A DNA stretch of 64,000 nucleotides from Treponema sp. (GTDB lineage: Bacteria > Spirochaetota > Spirochaetia > Treponematales > Treponemataceae). Below, piece after piece: positions 16,995 through 23,175 of this stretch (position 1 is its first letter; every line of letters starts with the position of its first letter). The notes below the pieces were generated by a model. That model was given only the letters and a program-made list of their open reading frames with translations, made no database searches and was not told the origin of the DNA. The stretch is taken from assembly GCA_017525605.1 (NCBI GenBank), contig JAFXSM010000011.1:1-64000 (forward strand), read 5' to 3'. A program made the translations under genes and the position numbers.

Positions 16995-17099
16995 CGCTTG
17001 CCAGGTGCGAAGGTGTCCTAATCTTTGTTCAGTGGATGCAAGCGGTCACGGCACGAGCTTGCGCTCGTACCTACACGATGTGCTTGCCAGGTGCGAATG
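16995..17099 (-). repeat. Copy of the ~84 bp hairpin repeat (reverse orientation)
   Basis: The reverse complement shows the full unit: GGTACGAGC-gcaa-GCTCGTGCC, then CGCTTGC and GCAAGC, flanked by extra partial ends. It separates the 135-aa gene from the PIN-domain toxin. A short fragment with GTAGGTACGAGC is also present near 17822. Confidence 0.85.
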
Positions 17100-17103
17100 T
17101 ATT

Positions 17104-17523
17104 TTATCTATTTTTCAACAAATCAAGATAGGATTCCATTGAAATAGCCGGAATTGCAGACGTTGTAAAATCATCAAGATTTCGCGTAATGATATAATCC
17201 AGCTTGTAATTTGCAGCACATTGCATTTGCAAGCCGTCTTCCAAGTCCGTCCAATCGTTATTGCTGATAAAACTTGCAATATCTTTTTTGCTTTCGGAAA
17301 TAATCTCGTTTCGGCTCAAAAGCAACTGCAAGAGTTTTTTCTTTTCGTCAATCGGGAAAGATTTGTCGATGATGTAAAACAAATCGCAAACAGAATGAAC
17401 CGTAAGATACGATTTATCGCGTCCAAACCAGATTTTATTCAAAAGCGTTTTTGCAGTTTCAAACCATGGTTCACGATGCAAAAACCAATCCAAGATAATA
17501 TTTGTGTCAATCAGCACTTCCAT
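17104..17523 (-). CDS. PIN-domain ribonuclease, probable toxin (139 aa)
   Basis: Begins MEVLIDTNIILDWFLHREPW, the first Asp of a PIN active site. Further acidic positions lie in DLEDGLQMQCA and YIITRNLDDF. Length and form fit VapC-like toxins that cut RNA. ATG 17523 is chosen for GAGG six bases upstream. The start overlaps the end of the 78-aa upstream gene by 17 bases, the usual antitoxin-toxin layout. Confidence 0.88.
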   Translation of the reverse strand: MEVLIDTNIILDWFLHREPWFETAKTLLNKIWFGRDKSYLTVHSVCDLFYIIDKSFPIDEKKKLLQLLLSRNEIISESKKDIASFISNNDWTDLEDGLQMQCAANYKLDYIITRNLDDFTTSAIPAISMESYLDLLKNR

Positions 17524-17743
17524 ACTTTGCCTCAAAATATGCTGATTTTGCGCTGTCTGCGTCGATTCCTGCACCAAGTCCGCTGAAATGCTCGAACAAT
17601 GCAATGTCGTTTGCATCAGAATCTGCACGCTTTCTTTTCTTTGACTGCAAAATATCCGCTATCTTTTTCTGCAAGATTTCAAGCTGAAATGTCGGCAAGA
17701 AATCAATCTGCTGTGCATACATCTCAAACGCCATATCGCTCAT
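17507..17743 (-). CDS. Probable antitoxin of the PIN toxin (78 aa)
   Basis: Short protein preceded by GGAGGTG and overlapping the PIN gene. The first half (LEILQKKIADILQSKKRKR) is helical and basic; the end is acidic and aromatic (FEAKYGSAD), suited to covering the toxin. No standard ribbon-helix-helix or AbrB motif is plain. The role is inferred from position. Confidence 0.7.
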   Translation of the reverse strand: MSDMAFEMYAQQIDFLPTFQLEILQKKIADILQSKKRKRADSDANDIALFEHFSGLGAGIDADSAKSAYFEAKYGSAD

Positions 17744-17852
17744 AAACGCACCTCCGATATTTGTATTATACATTTGAGATTTGAAAGTTAAAAGTTCGTG
17801 TATCGGATATCGTCCTTCTGTGTAGGTACGAGCTAACGATTTTCCTTTTTGT

Positions 17853-17942
17853 TTACGACAACTCATTCTGGATTGCCTCCAGCCGCGCGAACAATGCCTC
17901 GATTTTCCAGGCAATGCGTTTTTGCTCGGCGAGTGGCGGAAA
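17853..17942 (-). pseudogene. hsdS 3' fragment behind the type III toxin
   Basis: Reads in frame as the last ~30 codons of an HsdS protein (PPLAEQKRIAWKIEALFARL, then a short end and stop). 17871-17941 matches 18664-18734 of the intact hsdS at 69 of 71 positions. It starts within a few bases of the toxN-like stop codon. It is either what is left of a second hsdS gene or a duplication made when the toxin module came in. Confidence 0.85.
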
Positions 17943-17944
17943 TT

Positions 17945-18430
17945 TTATTTCCATTCGCTGTATTTTTCTTCGAGCAAGGGCAAGTTACAACAGCGTTGCT
18001 TTATGATTTTGTCATGTTCTGAAATGTTGTTCTCATCTTCAAAAATAAGTTGTCTTAGATTTTGTGCCGTTTTTAATATGTTTTTTTCATCGGCTTTTAT
18101 TGAATTGTATTGATTCTGCAGCAATCGCCTATATTGAACGTCCTGAATATTTGCAATATCGATTTCAACTAATGCGGAATCTAAAACTGGAATCATGTTG
18201 TTAAAGTTTATTGCACCATAAATACCATTATTTATTTTTCTGAAATCCTTTCCATTTTTCATTTTTTTATGTTTCGCTTTTGGAGATGAAAAAGGTGCAT
18301 AATACTTTATAGAATTCACTTCAAGAACAATACCTACATAAGGACGAGTTTGATTCTTGTTTTCGGCGACTTTTGAATCGAATTGTCTCAGAAAAGCAAT
18401 AAAATCATCTTTTATGTTATAAAATTTCAT
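17945..18430 (-). CDS. ToxN/AbiQ-type endoribonuclease of a type III toxin-antitoxin system (161 aa)
   Basis: The N-terminus MKFYNIKDDFIAFLRQFDSK, the central YVGIVLEVNSIKYYAPFSSP followed by KAKHKKM, and INFNNMIPV match the ToxN/AbiQ family in order and spacing. The SSPK stretch (about residues 55-58) corresponds to the catalytic T/S-S-P-K of that family. These toxins cut A-rich RNA and are held by small RNA pseudoknots they process. ATG 18430 has AGGGG upstream; a GTG or other start at 18451 would fall in the terminator. A tandem RNA repeat and a terminator lie directly before it, the full type III order. It ends in hsdS-derived sequence. Confidence 0.9.
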   Translation of the reverse strand: MKFYNIKDDFIAFLRQFDSKVAENKNQTRPYVGIVLEVNSIKYYAPFSSPKAKHKKMKNGKDFRKINNGIYGAINFNNMIPVLDSALVEIDIANIQDVQYRRLLQNQYNSIKADEKNILKTAQNLRQLIFEDENNISEHDKIIKQRCCNLPLLEEKYSEWK

Positions 18431-18449
18431 ATTTTCCCCTGTAAAAAGC

Positions 18450-18475
18450 AAAAGGAGTCATTTCCGACTCCTTTT
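18450..18475 (-). terminator. Terminator between antitoxin RNA and toxin gene
   Basis: AAAAGGAGTC and GACTCCTTTT enclose a six-base loop, followed on the minus strand by TTTTGCTTTTT. In type III systems such a leaky terminator sets the ratio of antitoxin RNA to toxin mRNA. Confidence 0.85.
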
Positions 18476-18492
18476 TAAAACTTTCGTTTTTT

Positions 18493-18600
18493 GGTTTTCA
18501 CTTGATGGCAGAAACTCGCCGCTTTTTTGGTATTTCACTTAATGGTAGAAATTCACCGCTTTTTTAGGGCTTCACTAATGTGGTAGAAGCTCACCAACGC
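18493..18600 (-). ncRNA. ToxI-like antitoxin RNA, three tandem pseudoknot units
   Basis: Units lie at 18600-18566, 18565-18529 and 18528-18493 (35, 37 and 36 bases). Each has two interleaved stems. Stem 1 is GGU/ACC in units one and two and GGC/GCC in unit three. Stem 2 is GCUUC/GAAGC, AUUUC/GAAAU and UUUC/GAAA. The bases change but pairing is kept, and the order is that of an H-type pseudoknot. Units are joined by A-runs that suit cleavage by the toxin. The core GGTGA..TTCTACC.TTAAGTG resembles the ToxI repeat as I remember it. Confidence 0.85.
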
Positions 18601-18604
18601 TTTC

Positions 18605-18633
18605 AATATACAGCTCTCTGCCGCAAAAAACAA
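18605..18633 (-). promoter_or_regulatory. Promoter of the type III antitoxin RNA
   Basis: TTGTTT (18633-18628), 17 bases, TATATT (18610-18605). The predicted start near 18598 falls at the first base of the first antitoxin unit, so the RNA would begin with the repeat. Confidence 0.75.
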
Positions 18634-18642
18634 GATTAAAGT

Positions 18643-20199
18643 TTATACAGCCAGTTCGTCCGCGATTGCCTCCAGCCGCGCGAACAACGCCTCGATTTTC
18701 CAGACAATGCGTTTTTGCTCGGCGAGTGGCGGAAGAGGAACTAGATAATCTTCTACGATGTCCCTTGCCAATCTTTGCTGACCAACTACACCAGAAAAGT
18801 TGCCAACACCCGTGTTGATAAAATTATCAGATTTTGCAAGCCATAAAAGATATTCAGGCAGAACAACTTCTGATGAACGTAATATATATAATTCAGTCGT
18901 ACCAGCACCAAAACCATTTTTCAGATTTTTTAACACGACGGATTTTCTGTTCTCAAAACAAGGTGAAATTTTCGCGATTGCCACATCATTTTCTGCGAAA
19001 TGCGTAAATCCCTTTTTTATATCTTTCCAAAGCCTTTCTTCTTGTCCATGTGTATTTTTGTATTCTGAATCAATCAAGGTCATCGGAATGAAAGATACTG
19101 GTAAATTATCATCTAATTTATTCTTCGGATTTATTGTCACTATATCTTTCATAAAAGTCCACGCCCACCCTTCCGGCAGTTCAAACGGAATCTCATCTTC
19201 AATATCCTTCACCGTTCCGTCGGCAAACTTCTCATAATGTCGGTCGTCGTCGCCAACAAAGATGAAAGAATCCTTCTTGTCGACTTTCATTTTCTTCTCC
19301 GCAACAAGCTTTGCTTTTTCCGCGCGGATTTTTTCAAGCAGCACAGACGCGCTCTCGTCATTCGAATCCTGCGCCACGAGCTTTCCGTGAATCGCGAGGT
19401 CGAGGATTTTGCTCTTCGCCTGCTTGATTGCGGTCTGCAAGTCGGATTTGTTCTGCTCAATCGTGTCGATTTTGGAGAAAATGCTTTGAATTGCGGAGAC
19501 AATGCGCTGCTGCTCGGCGAGTGGCGGAATGCAAATAAAACGAGGCTTCATATTTTCCATCGAAACATGAACCATGGTTGAGCCTGTTGTAGATTCCTTT
19601 ATAGTATCTACGTCTTTTAGCAAGAAATAATATAAAAAGAATTTATGAAACAATTTTTCGTTGAATTTAACATTCCATATATGATAATGAAAAATCGTCT
19701 TATCACCATTCCATATTTTTGGGCCGAAAGAAGCTGACCATGCATATAATAAATCACCATTGTAACAGTATTTATTATCCTCTAATTCAAGATCTGAAAA
19801 ATACCAGCTTTCATTTGTAAAGAAATTTCCAACTCGTAATACTTTGTATTTACCCTTTTGTAGTAATTCCGGTTTTTTATATGCACGTCCATTTATTAAT
19901 TCCAGAACATTACCAATTCTTTCTAACGCCCACCCTTCCGGCACTTCAAACGGAATCTCATCCTCAATATCCTTCACCGTTCCGTCGGCGAACTTTTCAT
20001 AATGCCGGTCGTCGTCGCCAACGAAGATGAAAGAATCCTTCTTGTCGGCTTTCATTTTCTTCTCCGCAACAAGCTTCGCCTTTTCCGCGCGGATTTTTTC
20101 GAGCAGCTCAGACGCGCTCTCGTCATCAGGATTCTGCGCCACGAGTTTTCCGTGTATCGCGAGGTCGAGTATTTTTTGTTTCAGGGCTTTTGTGTTCAT
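18643..20199 (-). CDS. hsdS: Type I restriction-modification specificity subunit (518 aa)
   Basis: Chooses the DNA target of the HsdRMS complex. Two target recognition domains are separated and bounded by conserved helices. The stretch from KILDLAIHGKLVAQ to EIPFE-PEGWA occurs twice, at about residues 9-93 and 265-350, nearly identical. PPLAEQ-RIV helices end each half. The two copies correspond to DNA repeats at 20186-19926 and 19418-19158, which could recombine and swap or delete a recognition domain. Its start overlaps the YhcG stop as ATGA. The first eight codons are shared with the YhcG gene, and the last ~25 codons are shared with the fragment at 17853-17942. Confidence 0.95.
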   Translation of the reverse strand: MNTKALKQKILDLAIHGKLVAQNPDDESASELLEKIRAEKAKLVAEKKMKADKKDSFIFVGDDDRHYEKFADGTVKDIEDEIPFEVPEGWALERIGNVLELINGRAYKKPELLQKGKYKVLRVGNFFTNESWYFSDLELEDNKYCYNGDLLYAWSASFGPKIWNGDKTIFHYHIWNVKFNEKLFHKFFLYYFLLKDVDTIKESTTGSTMVHVSMENMKPRFICIPPLAEQQRIVSAIQSIFSKIDTIEQNKSDLQTAIKQAKSKILDLAIHGKLVAQDSNDESASVLLEKIRAEKAKLVAEKKMKVDKKDSFIFVGDDDRHYEKFADGTVKDIEDEIPFELPEGWAWTFMKDIVTINPKNKLDDNLPVSFIPMTLIDSEYKNTHGQEERLWKDIKKGFTHFAENDVAIAKISPCFENRKSVVLKNLKNGFGAGTTELYILRSSEVVLPEYLLWLAKSDNFINTGVGNFSGVVGQQRLARDIVEDYLVPLPPLAEQKRIVWKIEALFARLEAIADELAV

Positions 20200-20201
20200 T
20201 T
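20174..20201 (-). repeat. 28-bp direct repeat, hsdS copy
   Basis: Covers the hsdS start codon and first eight codons (MNTKALKQ). The identical 28 bases are at 21256-21283 around the start of the YhcG gene, so the nuclease gene is bounded by a duplicated hsdS start. Confidence 0.9.
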
Positions 20202-21281
20202 GTTTTCTCCGTTTTCATGCTGTAACTGAAAAATCAGCTTTTGCTCTTCGATTTCTTTCTTCAGTTCTTCTTCCGTCGGCAAATAGAGCTTATATTTTGA
20301 GGCAAAAAGCTGCTCGTTTCCGTGCAAAATCGAATAACGCGCAATATCTTCGTCAGTATCCGCACAAAGAACTATGCCAAGCGTAGGATTATCGCCTTCA
20401 CCTTTTTTGAGCTCATCGTACATTCTGATATACATATCCATCTGCCCGACATCCTGATGCGTTATCTTTGTTGTTTTCAAGTCAATCAGAACAAAGCATT
20501 TGAGAATGTAATTATAAAACACCAAATCAATGTAATAATCTTCTTTTTCGGTGTGAATGTGCTGCTGGCGTGCCACAAAAGCATACCCTTTTCCCATTTC
20601 CATGAGGAACTTCTGCAAATTGGTCAGAATTGCATTTTCGATTTTTGATTCGGACAAATCTGTGCTTGTTGAAAATCCCAAAAATTCAGCGATAAATGGA
20701 TTTTTCACATATTCAAGCTTGTTGTTCTGAAAGTTTTTTGTAAGCTCTTTCATCTCGGATTCCACAGCCGTTTTGTTTTGAGAAGACAGCAGCCGGAAAT
20801 AATACTGAGATGATATGTTTCTCTGCAAAGTTTTTACAGACCAAGTTTGTTCGAATGCTTCCTTTTCGTACCAGGTGCGGGCTTGTTCATTTTTTTCTTG
20901 CAGAAGAACTCGATAATGAGTCCAAGACAACACCCCGTTGAATTGTCGACTCGGCAAGTCGACAATCTTGGGAAACTCCTTGTAAAAATTCAGAAAGTGA
21001 TAGAGATTGCTTTTATCAAAGCCTTTTCCGTAAATTGCGGTGAGTTCTTTCGAAAGTTTTTTTATGATTTCCGCACCGTAATCCGCTCTTTCTTTTTGTT
21101 TCAGTTCTTCAACCGCGATTCTTTGCCCCAAAAACCAGTTCCGCTGAACAAGTATCGCATCAACAGTTTTAAAAGCAATTTTCTGTGACTGCTCAATAAT
21201 CTGTTGCGCATCTTGCAGAATGTTTTCGGTGCAAGAGTATTGAATTATATTTTCGTTTTGTTTCAGGGCTTTTGTGTTCAT
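20196..21281 (-). CDS. YhcG/DUF1016-family PD-(D/E)XK nuclease (361 aa)
   Basis: An N-terminal helical DUF1016 part with LSWTHYRVLLQ and WSVKTLQRNI is followed by a nuclease domain with YYIDLVFYNYILKCFVLIDLKT, whose Asp and D-x-K residues match the PD-(D/E)XK core. Such proteins are frequent inside type I restriction loci and other defence islands; their job is not firmly known. The first eight residues, MNTKALKQ, are those of HsdS and are not usual for the family, so the gene seems to have been joined to a copied hsdS start. GGGAG lies before the ATG. It overlaps the genes on both sides as ATGA. Confidence 0.9.
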   Translation of the reverse strand: MNTKALKQNENIIQYSCTENILQDAQQIIEQSQKIAFKTVDAILVQRNWFLGQRIAVEELKQKERADYGAEIIKKLSKELTAIYGKGFDKSNLYHFLNFYKEFPKIVDLPSRQFNGVLSWTHYRVLLQEKNEQARTWYEKEAFEQTWSVKTLQRNISSQYYFRLLSSQNKTAVESEMKELTKNFQNNKLEYVKNPFIAEFLGFSTSTDLSESKIENAILTNLQKFLMEMGKGYAFVARQQHIHTEKEDYYIDLVFYNYILKCFVLIDLKTTKITHQDVGQMDMYIRMYDELKKGEGDNPTLGIVLCADTDEDIARYSILHGNEQLFASKYKLYLPTEEELKKEIEEQKLIFQLQHENGENK

Positions 21282-21283
21282 TT
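21256..21283 (-). repeat. 28-bp direct repeat, YhcG copy
   Basis: Identical to 20174-20201. It gives the YhcG gene the start codon and first eight codons of hsdS. Confidence 0.9.
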
Positions 21284-21595
21284 AATTATCTCCCAATGTC
21301 CGCCTTTGTCTGCTCCGACTCGGCGGATTATGTTTTGTTCTTGCAGATTTGCAATATTTTTCGCAACAGCACGACGGCTTATTCCCAAAACATCCGCCAT
21401 TTGCTGTGTTGTAATTTCTGCATTTTGTTTTATCAGTTCAATTATTTTCTGTGAACTTTTCTGTGAACTTTTCTGTGAACTTCCAATGGATTTATCTTGG
21501 ACATCTTCTTGGACATCATCTTCCTGTGCTTCACTTTCAATCTCAAATGCATCTTCCCAACTACTTTCCAACTCTCTTCCCAACCTATTACCCAA
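21278..21595 (-). CDS. Winged-helix DNA-binding protein (105 aa), possible remnant
   Basis: The C-terminal half, ITTQQMADVLGISRRAVAKN then LQEQNIIRRVGADKGGHWEI, is a winged helix like the C-terminus of AlbA_2/Schlafen-type putative DNA-binding proteins. The N-terminal half is acidic and carries three copies of SSQK from a 12-bp DNA repeat (21451-21485). The AlbA_2 domain itself is absent, so this may be the tail of a decayed gene or a stand-alone regulator. The TTG start at 21595 is within a palindrome. The stop overlaps the YhcG start. Confidence 0.65.
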   Translation of the reverse strand: MGNRLGRELESSWEDAFEIESEAQEDDVQEDVQDKSIGSSQKSSQKSSQKIIELIKQNAEITTQQMADVLGISRRAVAKNIANLQEQNIIRRVGADKGGHWEIIK

Positions 21596-21628
21596 CTTTC
21601 CACCAAACTAAGTTGGGTAATGGTTGGG
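21579..21628. promoter_or_regulatory. Long inverted repeat at the start of the winged-helix gene
   Basis: CCCAACCTATTACCCAACTT (21579-21598) pairs with AAGTTGGGTAATGGTTGGG (21610-21628) with a single bulged base. It lies between hsdM and the winged-helix gene and covers the latter's start. It may be an operator for the winged-helix protein or a translational hairpin that uncouples hsdM from the genes behind. Confidence 0.65.
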
Positions 21629-21640
21629 TGATAAAATCAT

Positions 21641-23074
21641 CTATTCCTCTTCAATGCTTGCGGTCATTTTTGCAAGTTCGGAAACGGCTTTTGCGATGTT
21701 TGTTGATTTCTGCTCGATTGTTTCCATTAGCTCTGCAAGAGTGCAAGTCACATCGTTCGAATTATCTTTTATCCATTTGAGGTCGAGGCTCGTTTTTTCG
21801 TCTTTCAGGATTTCTTCAACCGAATATTTCTTCCATCTGCCGTTCGGATTTTCTTCCGACCAAGTTTCTTTTCGGTCTTCAAAATGCCCGGCGCAATACA
21901 ATTCCTCAAACTCTGCAAAATCTTCTTTTTTGAGAGGATTCGTTTTTCCGAAAGAACGCATGTTTGAGCGCATATCGTAAACCCAAACTTCTTTCGTGTT
22001 GTTCTCGTCGCTCGTGCCGCGCGTAAAGAAAAGCACGTTCGTTTTTACGCCCTGTGCATAGAAAATTCCAGTCGGAAGCCTGAGAATCGTATGCAGATTG
22101 CATTTGTTCATCAAATCCTGCCTGATTTTCTGCCCTGCGTTGTCCTCGAACAAAACATTGTCAGGAAGAACAACAGCCGCCCTTGCAGTACCCGTCGTGC
22201 GAAGCGAGCGGTAGATGTGCTGCAAGAAGTTGAGCTGCTTGTTGCTCGTTGTGAACGTAAAGTCGTCGCGTGTCGCGCGCTCACCGCCCTTCTTCGTTCC
22301 GAACGGAGGATTCGTAAGGACCACGTCATAGCCCGTCATCGTCTTGCCGCTCTCGCTCAAGGTGTCGCCGAGGACGATTCTTCCCTCAATGTTGTGGAGC
22401 ATGGCGTTCATCAATGCAAGACGGTGCGTCTCATGGACAAGCTCTCCGCCAGAAAACGCCTCTTTCACTTGGAACTCGGCTTCCTTTTCGGTCAAATCGC
22501 AGTAGTCGTCGGTTTTTGATTTTACAAAAGAGTCCGCCGCAATCATAAAGCCGAACGTACCGCAGGCAGGGTCGTTGCAGCGTTCGCCAGGCTGTGGAGC
22601 AACCAACTCCGTCATCACGTCAATCAGAACTCGCGGAGTGAAATACTGCCCCGCACCGCTTTTCTTTTCGTTTGCATTTTTTTCGAGCAAGCCTTCGTAA
22701 AGATTTCCGAGTCCTTCTTCCTTCGCAGAATACCAGTCGAGCTCATCGATGGATTTGATGATTTTCTCAAGGTTCTTCGGCTCGTCGATGTTTGAGCTTG
22801 CACCCTGATAGATTTCGCGCACTCGCCCCTTGCAGTTTTCGCCAAGATGATTCAGAAGCTCCTTGTAAAAACTTTTAAGTTCGATTCCGCTTTTCTGAAC
22901 AAGGCAATCCCAGCGGTAATTTTCTGGAATTGAATCTTCAGTCCTCGTTTCCTTCGCCATTTTCAAGAAAAGGATATACGTCAATTCCGTAACGTACTGA
23001 TGATAGGTGATTCCGTCATCACGAAGCACATTACACAAATTCCACAACTTTGAAACAATCTCTTGATTAGTCAT
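21641..23074 (-). CDS. hsdM: Type I restriction-modification DNA methyltransferase subunit (477 aa)
   Basis: N6-adenine methyltransferase of the HsdRMS complex. An N-terminal helical bundle starts IVSKLWNLCNVLRDDGITYH. SAM-binding motif I is DPACGTFGFM near residue 168 (Phe in place of the usual second Gly), and the catalytic NPPFG is near residue 257. AAGGAG precedes the ATG. It lies 101 bases behind hsdR, with a piece of the hairpin repeat between them. Confidence 0.95.
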   Translation of the reverse strand: MTNQEIVSKLWNLCNVLRDDGITYHQYVTELTYILFLKMAKETRTEDSIPENYRWDCLVQKSGIELKSFYKELLNHLGENCKGRVREIYQGASSNIDEPKNLEKIIKSIDELDWYSAKEEGLGNLYEGLLEKNANEKKSGAGQYFTPRVLIDVMTELVAPQPGERCNDPACGTFGFMIAADSFVKSKTDDYCDLTEKEAEFQVKEAFSGGELVHETHRLALMNAMLHNIEGRIVLGDTLSESGKTMTGYDVVLTNPPFGTKKGGERATRDDFTFTTSNKQLNFLQHIYRSLRTTGTARAAVVLPDNVLFEDNAGQKIRQDLMNKCNLHTILRLPTGIFYAQGVKTNVLFFTRGTSDENNTKEVWVYDMRSNMRSFGKTNPLKKEDFAEFEELYCAGHFEDRKETWSEENPNGRWKKYSVEEILKDEKTSLDLKWIKDNSNDVTCTLAELMETIEQKSTNIAKAVSELAKMTASIEEE

Positions 23075-23120
23075 AATTACTCCTTATTTCTGTTTGTCCA
23101 TTTCGACTCCGCTCAATGAC

Positions 23121-23171
23121 CGGTTGCTTCCACCATGCAATGCTTAGGACACATTCGCACCCCGGCAACCG
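23121..23171 (+). repeat. Partial copy of the hairpin repeat between hsdR and hsdM
   Basis: Only the second stem is present: CGGTTGC pairs with GCAACCG, where the array at 1-430 has CGCTTGC with GCAAGCG, a compensating change. It ends four bases before the hsdR stop codon. Confidence 0.85.
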
Positions 23172-23175
23172 ACTA

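Noticed and set aside
17744..17914. Longer reading of the PIN antitoxin starting at 17914
   Set aside because: It would run through the hsdS fragment in a wrong frame; GGAGGTG marks the start at 17743.
18493..18600. Short CRISPR-like array before a nuclease gene
   Set aside because: Three adjacent diverging units without spacers, followed by a terminator and a ToxN-like gene; this is type III antitoxin RNA.
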